Part shown: positions 1 through 11,122 of the stretch, one piece after another | Numbering within the stretch: the first letter of the stretch is position 1 | How the letters are laid out: every line of letters starts with the position of its first letter | Source of the DNA: Asterias amurensis | Taxonomy: Eukaryota; Echinodermata; Asteroidea; Forcipulatida; Asteriidae | Assembly (NCBI RefSeq): GCF_032118995.1 | Contig: NC_092661.1 | Location: 2,482,501 to 2,546,500 of the forward strand | DNA: 64,000 nucleotides | Reading direction: 5' to 3' | The notes under the pieces: generated by a model | Told to the model about the DNA's origin: nothing | The model's input: only the letters and a program-made list of their open reading frames with translations | Database searches by the model: none | Translations under genes and position numbers: made by a program

Positions 1-250
1 TTGTATTCTACTTTTAAAACATCTTTCCAACCATATGCATTTTATAAAAAACGGTTACAAACGCTTGTGTTTTGACCAACTCGCCCGATCCAAGGCAACG
101 TGTTCCTTTAATTTGTGACTTCGTCTCATCCTCATTAATGTAGCCGAGTCCAGCAACATGTAATCATTGCAAATGTTGTATCATTTTTGAGAGAAACACT
201 TCAGCTTTGCATTGATAGTATAACATAATACACAAAGAGAGTAATGAACA
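1..250. other. Flank outside the giant inverted repeat
   Basis: This is AT-rich sequence with no supported gene. Its reverse complement is not found beyond the right arm at 34,979 onward, so the left arm appears to start near 250. I see no clear terminal repeat or target-site duplication at this border. Confidence 0.5.
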
Positions 251-1378
251 ATAAAAAATGGTAGCCTACGGCGTAGGGTCAGGGCCCGTTTAAGGGCTCC
301 GGAAAACTGTTGCATTATTATAGATGCTATGTTGGTGCAATGAAATGCCAATTTAGAGGTATGATTGATGAAGGAAACATAAATAAATAAAAAAAACATC
401 AAATTTTGAGCTGTAGAATTTGGGGCTTGTGGATTTAGGCAATACTTTCATTTTTAGTACAAAACGTAGTGCAGTATCAGTTCAAGAAATAATGGAACAC
501 AGTAGTCAACAGTAGGCTATTCAAATGAATTAATTACACAATACCAGGGATGGTCCCCGTTGCCCCCCCCCCCCCCCCCCTCCCCAATATCCACCCTTGA
601 ACATAATTAATGACTCGACTCCCAAGAGGGTGGGAATGGTAAACGCAAACTGTATAATCGTTAATTTGGTTGTATTTAAAGGGAAGGGACACGCTTGGTA
701 ATAACCTCGAAACAAATATTAACTTTCAAACTGACTTGGTAACTAGCATTGGAGAGCTGTTGATAGTATAACGCATTGTGGGAAACGACTCCATCTAAAG
801 TAAACAAAAAAAAACCACAAACGTTTTTTTGGAAAGAGGTAATTTCTCACTAAAATAATAAAAGATTTCTAGCTACAAGTCTTTTATTCCTATCTGAAAG
901 CACACAAATTCGTCCAACAAAGGTGTTTTTACTTTCATCATTTTCTCGCAACTTTGATGACCGATTGAGCCCAAACTTTCACAGGCTTGTTATTTTATGC
1001 TTATGATGGGATACACTAAGTGAGAAGACTGGTCCTTGACAATTACCAAACGTGTACAGTGCATTTAAGTAAAATTATTTTCTTTGAGGAAAACATAAAA
1101 TTAGCTGTTGTAAATGATCTGAAATGACTCTATTATTTGTAAGTAAAGATATTTTCTTTGAATGAAGAAAAATACAAAAGAACCTTTGAGATTGCCCGCA
1201 AGGAGTATCTTTCTGCCATTAGAGAGGTTTCGCAGAGTCGCGGATACGAACACGCATACAGATATCGAACCGTACGCGTTCGCGTCAAGCGAGCTGTGTA
1301 GTTTTGTTTCGCAAAATTCTGACGAATACCCTCAACTTGAGGCTCAAGAGGGCGCTGTAAACCAAATGGCTGCACCCA

Positions 1379-1530
1379 TAGACCTTTTCGCAAATACTGG
1401 GGCGCGCGCGTAAAGCTTGGAATTAGGTGCATTGTGGTCTAGCTGGTAGCAAAATTTGATTCATATCTATCCCACAATGCACCTCATTCAACAGTCTGCG
1501 CTTGCGCATTGGTATTTGCGATAAGGTCTA
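1379..1530. mobile_element. 152-bp palindromic MITE, copy 1
   Basis: It starts tagaccttttcgcaaatac and ends with the inverted form gtatttgcgataaggtcta. An inner inverted pair is aatgaggtgcattgtgg / ccacaatgcacctcatt (one mismatch in this copy). It abuts copy 2 directly and lies inside the 737-bp TIR element, so it is a nested insertion. Confidence 0.75.
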
Positions 1531-1682
1531 TAGACCTTTTCGCAAATACTGGGGCGCGCGCGTAAAGCTTGGAATGAGGTGCATTGTGGTCCAGCTGGTA
1601 TCAAAATTTGATCAATATCTATCCCACAATGCACCTCATTCAATAGTCTGCGCTTGCGCATTGGTATTTGCGATAAGGTCTA
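1531..1682. mobile_element. 152-bp palindromic MITE, copy 2
   Basis: It has the same length and near-identical sequence to copy 1 and starts at the next base, so the two form a back-to-back direct repeat. TA at both ends would suit a TA target site, but the palindromic ends make that hard to separate from the element. Confidence 0.75.
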
Positions 1683-2039
1683 TGGACAATCGCCATTTCT
1701 CTTTTTCAACTACATCCGTGTATGATACCTCTAATAGACATGGTGAAAACCTGGTACAAAATAACAATCCGCTACAAAAACATGAACAAAAATATACTCG
1801 TTGTTTACTTACGTGTATGGCGACAGATTCCCGTTTTAAGCGACTATTCTAACTTGTGTACAATGGTCATACGTCACATGGACCTCAAAAAGTGATGACG
1901 TAATGACGTATCCGTTCTGTTCACGTAAGAGTATCGGTGACTCTGCGAAACCTCTCTACTGAGAAAATGGCGCTGAGCCATCTTAAACACAGGTCACTCA
2001 CAGTTCACTTTTGTAAGGGGGCATTTGAAAAGAAATACC

Positions 2040-2115
2040 GATAGGGATTCGAACCCATGGTCCGGTTATGTGTGCAAGTAGAGTGGTCTAGTTATAAAGA
2101 ACACTGTTATATAAC
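2040..2115 (-). repeat. tRNA-like (SINE-type) fragment in left arm
   Basis: The minus strand carries GGTTCGAATCC, an exact Pol III B box, with a weaker A-box-like stretch upstream. The counterpart at 33,575-33,645 lies in the right arm. It does not fold as a full tRNA by eye, so a tRNA-derived SINE relic is more likely than a gene. Confidence 0.4.
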
Positions 2116-3513
2116 ACCAATGGGTTGCCCTACACATCAACAAGAAAAGAAAAAGAAACTGAGAATGGGTGGTGACTGGAGAATGTCTTAGCATGAAAGA
2201 CTTCTTGTTATGCAAATAAGGAGATCTTGGCACGGGTTTCGAAGCCCTCGTTGTGGCCGATTCATCACGGCATTACTGGACGTGTCGCGCTGGAGGATGG
2301 CCGTATCTCTCGGCTCAACTTAGGGCCTTGGACGTCGCGTTTTTCCTGATGAACTTTACTTGCAACCTTGTCAAAATTGTTGCGTTTTCTGATGAACTTT
2401 ACTTGCAAATTTGTCGAAATTCTCACCAGAATAGTCATGTGCATTCAGAACTATGTTGTCAAAACTATAAAAACTGCAAGTTTAAAATGGTGATATTCTA
2501 AACAGCGTGGTCATTTTGAAGTATGGGGCCTACAACAGCACACACGAATTTGCACGATGTGTTTTTGTTGTCACATGGCTGAATGTTTTTACTAAAAACT
2601 GCAGTGTTCAACACATACTTCACTTTTGAGCACTTCACTGCATACTTTTATAGTGAAATTCCTCGAAGTTCTCTAGTTCCGACTATTTAAAGCAAAATGA
2701 GGTAGCTGTAGAGAGCTTCCCTTGAGACGCCGTGAAATGGGGCGTGAACCTCCATGGCCGAACACATCGAGCCATCGACAAAAATAAGGTAGGCCTAAAG
2801 GCTCTGTGACATAATTGTTTTCGTCTATAAAATAAGTTTAGTTCAACAAATAAGTTCCATGGACACTATAACCATGTGGATTGGGGTCTCGTGTTCAATG
2901 GTGAATGGGTGGGGGGGGGGGGGGTGGCAGGGGCAGAGCAGAATGGTTAATTCCACAGATGCACATACTGTGTTAAAACACGAAAGAAGGCCAGCAAATT
3001 TATGTTAATTTTTCCTTGTCCAATTTGTCTTAAACTTGTTTATTTGTTTTCTTTTCGTGTATGTTTGTTTTTCATTTAAATTTAAATAAACACACCAAAG
3101 AGAGATACATGACACCTTAAAAAACGGAGAAGGCTTACACTTGAAATTTTTTCCCTGGTTTTAACCAGTTCTCTTGTGCATTAGAAATATTTTCACTCCC
3201 ATTAAAAACTTGGTAACGCTTCCCAGGTTTTGTATTTCCTACTAGGGATCTTCCTGCTACAGGACTTATTCGTTCCATATTTTCGACGATATCTCGGAAC
3301 TGTTATCACCTTTTGAAATAAAGTGTTCATATGTTAATTTCATGAATCTATATCTATGGTATTACAACAATCGAATATCAAAGGTATACTTTGTCCTGTG
3401 TTCGCTGAATTGTGCAGTTTTTTTTTCTTGAACTATAGAAATGATCGAGATGGGGAAAGACCGAGCGCGAGGCAGCTGTAAGAGGTGGAGCAAGACGGGC
3501 ACGACTCAAGGCA

Positions 3514-3760
3514 GACCCAGCAGCCAGCAGCCAGTAGCCAGTAGCCAGTAGCCAGTAGCCAGTAGCCAGTAGCCCGTAGCCCGTAGCCAGTAGCCCGTAG
3601 CCAGCTGCCGACAGGCGGCAGGCGGCAGGCGGCAGGCGGCAGGCGGCAGGCGGCAGGCGGCAGGCGGCAGGCGGCAGGCGGCAGGCAGCAGGCGGCAGCC
3701 CACCGGCCACCAGCCACCAGCCAACATACACCAGCCACCAGCCACCAGCCATCAAGCCAA
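3514..3760. repeat. GC-rich minisatellite in left arm
   Basis: It contains short units of the types cagtagc and ggcaggc, then caccagc. The same array in opposite orientation lies at 32,296-32,478, so it predates the inverted duplication. The Cys/Pro/Ala-rich open frames across it are a by-product of unit length and are not treated as genes. Confidence 0.85.
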
Positions 3761-3856
3761 GCTCCAGGTGACATCGTTGGGACTGTTTTGTGAGAGGCAA
3801 GAAGAGGGAGGTCATCATGGGACAGGTACACAAAACTTAAAATGAGTCCTATACTG

Positions 3857-4004
3857 TTGGACTTTTAAGGTCGCTAGGTGGCAGCAGACTCAAAAGGTAA
3901 ATCCAATGTTCTTAGTTGTGTGCCCGAATGCTCAGAACTAAGTTAACAATGGAAATTTACCTGGAAAGTCTGCTGCCACCAAGCGTTCCAAAGTCTGCCA
4001 TTGG
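3857..4004. mobile_element. GGGAGACTTT-family MITE, left-arm copy
   Basis: The ends are inverted around the motif ggtggcagcagact / agtctgctgccacc. It is the arm counterpart of 31,889-32,177, but lacks the 132-bp insert found there. Related copies lie at 10,394-10,544 and 24,345-24,475. Confidence 0.7.
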
Positions 4005-4984
4005 TTTGTTAATTTGAATTGCTGCAATATTTGAACTTTGTTGTAGTATTTTTGCCAAATTCGCTTACAACCACATCTGGTTGTATTTTACTTACTCTAA
4101 ATGAGCGAAGCAAATATTTCAATAGACTCAGCAGAAAGATTGGTAGCCCCCTTCATTATCAAGATTGCATATTATTATCTTTTATCCATATCAATTATTA
4201 TAAAGTTGTTTTGCATGCCAACAAACTTAAGACTATAAACTTCCGTTACCAAGGCTTCTCTTCTCACTTAACTTGAAACTAATGAAACTTTAATTAAATT
4301 ATTAAGGAACCCAATCCCCCCAGAAAAAAACCCCCACTAAAATCCTGAATTGTTCTTACTGCTACTTCATTGACAATGTTGTACTTATACTGGCAATGAC
4401 ATAAATTTGCATGGCACCTTGATGATGGCTTTGTAGCCAGTCAATTATTTCAAGGGTATTAACATATTTTTCATCCCCATACTATTTCACTCCTGGAATA
4501 AGCTTTCTGTTTCAGTGTGATGTCACTTTGTAGTCATGTTTCTTTGTGTAGAGAAACAAAATTGAGAGTGATTAGAGTAGAGTGACAAAACACTGTTACG
4601 TTATCGTTTTTCCCTTGTAACCATGTTAGCTGTTAATTATCTGATTATTCGTATCCGTGTTTTTGTTTCCTGTCCCTCTTCCCGTTATATCTGTTTTGTA
4701 CCCATCATTGTCCTTAACAGGCTTAACCTGCTTGTCAGGGTTTGCCTCCATTCCCGTAATAAGGCTTATGTTATTACTGGATTTTCTTTTGTAAACAAGT
4801 GAAATAGAAATTAAAAACTAATGTTTCTGAGTTCAATTGATTTCGAGGAAACTAATTCCGAGAAACGGTAAAATTTGTTTTCGTTTAAAAAATTGACCAA
4901 GGTGAACATTATGAAATTTAGGTAGGCCTAGGTAGTTTAGGCCTAGGTAGTTTAGGCCTAGGTAGTGTTAGGCCTAGTTTAGTG

Positions 4985-5165
4985 ACCTCAAGCAACTTTG
5001 TTGGTGTTCTAGTATAGGTCTCCGAGTCCATGCTCACCTTTTGGTGGTCTGAAGTCAGGCTAGCCATGAATGATGTGGCTGATAGTTTGTGGGCTGCCAC
5101 AATGAGACAAATTTGAGCTATTAGTTTCGATGCTATATATGGAGGACCGGGCATTGGGGCTTCCA
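4985..5165 (-). pseudogene. LINE C-terminal relic, left arm
   Basis: On the minus strand this matches the right-arm piece at 30,770-30,955, where a frame reads HCGSPQTISHIIHDC. That resembles the Cys/His tail found after the reverse transcriptase of many non-LTR retrotransposons. Here it is a short broken piece with no RT domain. It predates the arm duplication. Confidence 0.4.
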
Positions 5166-5319
5166 GCTCAAAATAATAATATTTGTTAAAATAAAATTAG
5201 CTGCTGTTGCAAACAACTTACCAACCAATAGGACCTAGTTAGTAAGTAAAATAAATTTTAATATTTTGTATAATATTCTGAGGCAACGAAATAATTCTAA
5301 CTTTATTTTCTTTGTTTAG

Positions 5320-5439
5320 GTGTTCCTATCTTTGTGCCGACGAGTCTCACGAGACAGAGCCCAGATGGGAGTTTATCTATGGATATGTGGTTTGTGGACG
5401 TAACTTTGGAGTCATCGCTGGAGTCATCGCCGGATTCAG
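5320..5439 (+). pseudogene. Exon-like block A, left-arm copy
   Basis: This is a 120-bp block between an acceptor (ttctttgtttag) and a donor (gtaagg), conserved with 30,485-30,604 in the right arm at about 116 of 120 positions. The frame starting at the third base is open and contains VPIFVPTSLTRQ and MDMWFVDVTLESS. In that frame the arm differences are mild (Ser/Cys, Ser/Thr twice, one silent); a second open frame shows harsher changes. The product is not recognised. It is the first clear block of the eroded gene carried by each arm. A noncoding exon is the alternative. Confidence 0.4.
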
Positions 5440-5458
5440 GTAAGGAAAACTTGGCACC

Positions 5459-5938
5459 ATCCGACCTCCACATTTTTTTCCGCGATATTTTTCATATAAA
5501 CGCTGCCCTTTATCCTTAAAAGCCTTAATTGCTTTTTACCTCTAAAAGGGCAGCAAACACACCCTAGTAAGAATAATAGAGACGAACTGCAACTTTTCAA
5601 AGAAAAATGTGAATTATTTGGTGAATGCTGCCCTCATCCTTAAAAGCCTTAATTGCTTTTTATCTCTCGAAGGGCAGCAAACACAATCTAGTAAGAATAT
5701 TGGAGTCGTTCTTCAACTTTTAAAAGAAAACAATCATTGCTCAATGTTTACGTTGATGCACCTTTTGAAACAAATACATGATGAGTTTTCACATGATTCA
5801 AAACTCATTGAATAGAACTAAGTGCACATACAACTTTCTCTTCTGACTCTGGATGGTTCTCAAAATAAAATAAAATAATGTTCTCAGAAAAAAGGAGAAC
5901 AAAAATCCATTAATAAAGAGCAATAGTGGAGGTCGGAT
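5459..5938. mobile_element. Element with inverted atccgacctccac ends, left arm
   Basis: It begins atccgacctccac and ends with the inverse gtggaggtcggat. It contains two hairpins (5,502-5,554 and 5,626-5,678) sharing a 10-bp gctgccc stem and an aaaagc / gctttt inner stem. The same element lies at 29,974-30,465 in the right arm. No coding capacity is seen. A non-autonomous DNA transposon is the likeliest reading, but no target-site duplication was found. Confidence 0.5.
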
Positions 5939-6104
5939 AACGCAAGTTGTCTAAATCAAGATCAAGATCAAGACGAAGACATCGAAGTGTAAGAGAAGAT
6001 CTAACCCGTTCTCTTGCAGAGTCCAACCCCTCGTACCGCCCCTTCCCCATCAAAATGCTCTTCGATCTTGTTGATGTTGTCCTTACTTGTAGATCAATTT
6101 CAAG
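5910..6104 (-). other. Conserved open frame of unknown meaning, left arm
   Basis: A 64-codon minus-strand frame without an ATG is matched by 29,813-30,010 (+) in the right arm. Shared residues include LEIDLQV and RERVRSSLTLR, and the frame stays open in both arms despite substitutions. It may be an exon of an older gene or mobile-element ORF, or chance aided by the gatctt simple repeat. Confidence 0.25.
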
Positions 6105-6903
6105 GTGTCTTTAGGGTTCCTTGGCATTTTCTTGAGATGCATATTGGTCGAAGCCAATGATGCTTTTTAGTTAGGAGACTAGTCTTACTGGAATGATCGG
6201 GGTTGATATTTCAAATCGTCAGTTGTCATGTTTATTTAAATTTGTCATGATTTTATGTTTCAAACAATGTAACAAATATCCAACTTTTAACAAAATCATA
6301 GTAACTAATTTAGAAGTAATAACAATACAGTCAAATATTCCATCAAATCAACATTCATTTTATGGTTAATGTTTGATTTAGGAATTGTAAATAAAGAATT
6401 TAGAATTACTAAATGAATATTTACATATTCCCCAAAATCAGCATGACATCAATTCTGAATGTGAAATTTTTCAATTAATTAAATCTTTAAAAACAATTGT
6501 TAAAACAATATTAGGTAATCAATAAATAACATTAGTTCTATGGATGATTAATGTTTGATTGAGGAGTACCTGTAAATAAAGAATTTAGTCCAGCTAAATA
6601 ATTATTTTACATATTCCTAAAATCAACGCTACATCATTCCTGAACAAAGACTTTTCCAACTCAAATATTTGAACATTTTAAAATGGGTTTTAGGATAATA
6701 AACAACAACGCTGCAATGCTCGCTCATTAAGGTTAAATTTTAAATAAAAAATGCGGAAACTGGAAGCAAAAACTAAATTCTTTTAAACCGTCAAAAAGTA
6801 CAAGCCCAGAAAGTGGCAAGACTGAAGAAAGGATGGGCGAAAAGGAGCAGCCATGAGAGAAAGACTTCAGTGGTGCATCGGTACGTATGGGTGGTAAGAC
6901 AGT

Positions 6904-7055
6904 GGGTGCGTTCGTTTAGCTTCCCTGGGTCGACCCCGGTGTGTGGCGGTTTTTTCTTCTAGGACGAACGTGGGTAATTATCTGCACACGTTCGTCCTGG
7001 GAAAAAAAACCGTCACACACCGGGGTCGACCCAGGGAAGCTAAACGAACGCACCC
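6904..7055. mobile_element. Long-TIR MITE (gggtgcgttcg), left arm
   Basis: A 152-bp near-perfect palindrome starts gggtgcgttcgtttagcttc, has complementary ends and is flanked by AGT on both sides (a likely 3-bp target-site duplication). The matching copy at 28,760-28,912 shows that it predates the inverted duplication. Confidence 0.8.
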
Positions 7056-7627
7056 AGTGAAGGCCTAGAGTATTAGTTTTGGCCTAGAGTATCAGTTTTG
7101 GCCTAGAGATAAGACTAACTCTCTACTCTTTCAGCAGGTTTTGATGGAGATAGGTTAAGTATATAAGGTATGACTGGCGTAGTACTTAGTCTTGATTTCA
7201 AGACGCCCAATCTCAGTTTAAGATGTCCTAACTCACCCAAGGACAGTAAAAACAAGATCCATAAAAAATATTTTAAAAATGTCTTGAACCAAAACTAAGA
7301 ACTTAGTCTCGTTTCAAGATGCTCAGTCTCATTTCATTTGAGGTGAAACAACTCACAAATGACAAAAAATAAAGATAATGTCTTGAACCAAAACTAAGAA
7401 CTACGCTGTCTTTAAGATGAAGACTCTCCCTTTACTGGAGGTCAACTGGAGGTCAGCAGCTTGGAACAAAGTTTGGAGCAAAGTATCGGGTATAAGTATT
7501 GGCAAGTGTGGAAGAATAGCAACCCTTTCCACAGATCTAATCCTTTCTACTGATTTGCGATTTAAAATTTATTTTCCACATCCACTGACCGGCTTCCAGG
7601 CCATAGTTTCTTTTGTTTGTTTTCCAG

Positions 7628-7761
7628 AGTCTGGACCGGTTCCTCCTGAAAAAGATGTTGTGGCAGATGACGCGCAGACGAAGCAGTCCTGAAACTCCAA
7701 TTGATGTCGCCGATTCATGACCTGAGGTCACTGGTCTTGATTGTGGTCTTCGGCAAAGGTT
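7628..7761 (+). pseudogene. Exon-like block B, left-arm copy
   Basis: An acceptor (gttttccag) precedes it and a donor (gtaagt) follows. Joined in phase to block A it reads ESGPVPPEKDVVADDAQ and then meets a stop at 7,690-7,692, well before the donor. The right-arm copy (about 28,000-28,140, minus) has a one-base difference that shifts this frame after VPPDK. Either the block is decayed or the true frame is another. A paralogous block lies at 8,202-8,302. Confidence 0.35.
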
Positions 7762-8201
7762 GTAAGTATCATGTAAAGTATAAAGTATGAGGAAAAGTGT
7801 GAAAGAAAAGTGTGAAAGAAAAGTATCTATCTCTCCACTTAGCTTCTTACTTTTTATTTTAACCGCTCTGAACCTTTCACGATACAAGCTAGTCGAAACA
7901 TTGAGACAAATTAAAAACTCACTCCGCGGTACTGAAGTTAATAACAAGAAGTTCCCTCGATTCACTTAAGCTAAAATAGAAGTCTGATCAGTGTTCCTAC
8001 TTAGTGTTCAGAACATAATCTACAAAGCAAGTGCATTGTGTTGCCGCATAAACCACCCTCTGACCTTGATGGTGGCATCGAGGCCCGTCACCTGGCTGAA
8101 ATCAGCATAGCTAAACGACATCATCACCACCGCAAACCAAACATTGACACCTCGCCATGTAATGTCTCTAATCTAATAATACCTTGTTTTTTTTCCCACA
8201 G

Positions 8202-8302
8202 TCTGAACCTGATTTTCCTAAAGAGGATGTTGTGACATTCAGATGGCAGCTCTTGGACACCGTAGATGACATGGGTTTGGTAAAGTATTGAGGTTATCTC
8301 AG
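8202..8302 (+). pseudogene. Exon-like block C, a duplicate of block B
   Basis: It is bounded by an acceptor (ttcccacag) and a gtaatg donor-like site. One frame reads SEPDFPKEDVVTFRWQ, resembling SGPVPPEKDVV of block B, so it is probably a tandem exon duplicate. The frame ends in a stop near 8,290 and is out of phase with block A. Confidence 0.3.
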
Positions 8303-8924
8303 GTAATGTGTATGGTGAACCTGACTATGGCTATTTGAGGTAGCCCCAAAAGGTAACCTTCAACAAACATTTCTTCAATAAGAGAGTAGATCATATTTTC
8401 ATCTTGAAGATGATGAAGTAGTTTCCATTAGATGAGAAGATGCCTACCAGTAGGGACAGGATTCATGCAAAAGATTTAGTAAGGTATCAAGTTATTAAGT
8501 TACCAACTGCTGTTGCCGAAAACTGCCAACTAAATGAGTGTGACAACTCCACCGAGAAATTTAGAAGATCACAAACAATTACATGAAGATAACAGGTGTT
8601 AGTTGCCAGACGAAAGTGATGTGGCTTTTTAGCCTCTTTCTTAATTGAAACATTCCCGTATGTTGGACAACTCGACCAAGAAATTTAGAAGATCACAAAC
8701 GAGCTCTTCATCAAAATAGTGATTACTTTGGAAAGAAAACGAAACATGCAGAAGAAATAAATCAGATTTTGAACCTCTGTTAACCAGCAGTCAATAAAGT
8801 ATGAAGAATTTATTAGAGCTGAATGGGAGTTTTCTTGGACATGCAAGCACTAAGACTTAACTTTTTTTGTAGACAAACAGTTTACCAACATTAATCTTTA
8901 AAAACTATTATTTTTGTCTTAAGA

Positions 8925-9104
8925 TTGAGAAGAATATCTTGGAGATGGCATACACCCAAAGATGAGGCTACACTCGGGACGGTTTTTGGACTGGCCACCA
9001 GCTGAAGAAGGACTGTCTCAAGTTTAGCCAGATGATTTTTCCACTACAAGTTCAACCGTTCAAGTGACAGAGCGATGTTGAGTATAGCCACAACAGACCA
9101 CTAG
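8925..9104 (+). pseudogene. Tandem exon-like unit 1
   Basis: This is the first of four related units in the left arm. It reads HQLKKDC in one frame and YKFNRSSD in another, so a one-base shift separates the two conserved pieces. It ends at a gtaagt donor. The product family is unrecognised. Confidence 0.4.
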
Positions 9105-9506
9105 GTAAGTTTGAAAGAAAAACAGTCTATAACCTTTTTTTTAAAGAGAAGTTTCCACCCAAAAAATTTGCAAATGTGTTGATCTTTTTGAAGGTTTCAA
9201 CTCGATTTGAAAAAGTATACATGCATACGTATCCTTTAGATTGTAATAAAAACACTATGCAAACTAAATGGTGAAAAATTCTTGAAATCAGGAAGTCAAC
9301 ATTTTCAGAAGATTTTTTTTTGTAGTACTAAAAGTCAACAAAACCTGGAATAATGTGACAAAAAAGTTCGCATTTTCAATGAGGTGAATTCATGAGTAGT
9401 GCTGGAGGAAATGTTTCTTTGTAAGCATTCAGACTTGACTCGTCCTCAGAACAACCGAGTTTAAAAGAAGATTATCAAAATGAATCTTTGAAATTGTCTA
9501 CGACAG

Positions 9507-9709
9507 GTTGATATAATGACCTTGAATATGACATCTCAATTCTAATTGACAATATTTTTACTGACCACCAGTTGAAGAAGGACTGTGTCAAGTCTAACCA
9601 GATGACTCCCACTACAACCCTACAAGTTCAACCCGTCAAGCGACGTATCGATGCTTGGGCTAAACAGCACTTCTTGGACAGATGCAAAAACACAACAACA
9701 GACAACTGC
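9507..9709 (+). pseudogene. Tandem exon-like unit 2
   Basis: It lies between an acceptor (ctacgacag) and a gtaag donor. HQLKKDCVKSNQMT is open through to the donor in one frame, while the family-like YKFN..SSD..ML continuation is in the next frame. It repeats about 600 bp after unit 1 together with its flanking intron sequence, so the repeat unit is exon plus intron. Confidence 0.4.
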
Positions 9710-10158
9710 GTAAGTTGAAAAAAATAAATTCTAAATCATTCTTTGAGAAAGTTTATCCCACAAATTTGGAAAATGAGTCTATGTTTGTGAGTTTTTATAT
9801 AAAGAGAAGTTCCATCCAACTTTATTAGCAACTTTGAAGGGTTGAAATAGTTGATTTAAAATAATACATTCATTCCAATTCTTAAGTTTGTAATGAACAC
9901 ACAATACAAACAAACTGGTGGCAAAACTTCATTATAATTGGAGGTCAAGTTTGTCAGATAAAGGATTTCAAACACAGAAGGTCAACAAAACCCGGAAAGT
10001 TGTGTCATATTGTGTTCACATTTTCACTGAGCTAAATAGCTGATTCAAGCTAGGGGAGAATCTCCTTAAAGCATTCAGACTTGACTATCCTTAGATCAAC
10101 TTAAGCTTGTTTAAAAAAGAGGATTATCAAAATGTATTTTTGAAATGTTCAACCACAG

Positions 10159-10311
10159 GTTGAGATGATGACCTTGTAGCTGAAGAAGGACTGTGTCAAG
10201 TCTACCCAGAAGACTCTCTTGCGCAAGATTAACCTTTCAAGTGACGTAGTGATGTTGAGGCTAAGCAACACTTTTTGGACACGAGCAAAAATACCAACAA
10301 CAGACAACATG
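10159..10311 (+). pseudogene. Tandem exon-like unit 3
   Basis: Bounded by an accacag acceptor and a gtaagt donor. The frame reading NLSSDVVMLRLSNTFWT is open to the donor. It lacks much of the 5' part seen in the other units, which suggests an internal deletion. Confidence 0.4.
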
Positions 10312-10393
10312 GTAAGTTTGAAATGTTTTCATTATAAACGATCTTTTTGAAGAGAAGGTTTATCCCGCAAATTTGGCAAATGAGTTGAAGGTT

Positions 10394-10544
10394 CCAATGG
10401 GAGACTTTAGGACGCTAGGTGGCAGCAGACTTACCAGGTAAATTTCCATTGTTTACGTAGTTCTGAGCGAGCACACATGACCGAGAACAATTGGATTTTA
10501 CTTGATAAGTCTGCTGCCACCAAGCGTCCCAAAAGTCTCCAATT
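10394..10544. mobile_element. GGGAGACTTT-family MITE
   Basis: Its inverted ends carry ggtggcagcagactta and the matching aagtctgctgccacc. It lies in an intron-like spacer between exon-like units 3 and 4. I do not find it at the matching place in the right arm, where these units are fewer. Confidence 0.7.
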
Positions 10545-10769
10545 CGATTTAAAGTACTACATTATTCACGTTCTTAAGGTTGTAATAAAAACACCATACA
10601 ACAAGCTGCTGGGAAAACTTTTATAAATTGAGAGGTCAATTTCATCAGAAAAGATTCAGCAAAACCTGAAATGTTCAGTCTTGTGCTTGTTCAATAAGCT
10701 GATCGAAGAACTGGGCACAATTTAATTAAGCCTGTAAACGTAAAAACTTACTAAGAACAGACAAATTCA

Positions 10770-10995
10770 GCTTAAAGACAGTTATTTCGAGACCTCAGGT
10801 TAAGAACTTGAGGTCTCGAAATCAACCATGTAAACGCACACAACTTCGTGTGACAAGGGTGTTTTTCTGTCATTATTATCTCGCAACTTCAATGACCGAT
10901 TGAACTCGCTTGTTATTTTATGCATATGTTGAGATACACCAACTGTGAAGGCTAGTCTTTGACACTTTCCAATAGTGTCCACTGCCTTTAAAAGA
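10770..10995. mobile_element. Partial copy of the TTAA-flanked MITE family
   Basis: It matches the right half of intact copies such as 40,142-40,524: the gagacctcaggtt hairpin, the cacaacttcgtgtgacaagg segment, and the end caatagtgtccactgcct followed by TTAA. The left half is missing. Confidence 0.65.
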
Positions 10996-11122
10996 AGCTG
11001 GTGGCCAGCCAAAATTGAACTGGATGAGTAATTTCTTTGTACGCATTTGACTTGACTAGTCCTCATTTATTTAAATAGTATATCAAAATTAATCCTAGAA
11101 AATTAATCGTTTTCTACCACAG

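Larger units (their letters stand above)
1221..1957. mobile_element. Non-autonomous DNA transposon with 19-bp perfect TIRs
   Basis: Positions 1,221-1,239 read agagaggtttcgcagagtc, and 1,939-1,957 is its exact reverse complement. The element is 737 bp and contains two adjacent 152-bp palindromic elements. No transposase is seen. The aligned position in the right arm (near 34,200) reads through from the equivalent of the left flank to the gagaaaatggcgctga sequence without it, so the right arm is an empty site. A 3-bp duplication (att/act) would suit a Harbinger-type element, but the target-site evidence is weak. Confidence 0.7.

Noticed and set aside
2225-2420. Small gene with ATG at 2,253
   Set aside because: The first 30 residues are similar between the arms, but the right-arm copy soon meets stops and its start codon is changed.
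3378-3833. Cys/Pro/Ala-rich frames across the GC-rich minisatellite (also 32,193-32,611)
   Set aside because: Frames are open in several phases of a short tandem repeat, with no start context or homologue.
9507-10311. Trypsin-like protease exon, from the SSDVVMLRL motif
   Set aside because: A superficial likeness to the DIALLRL segment only; no His, Ser or disulfide pattern supports it.
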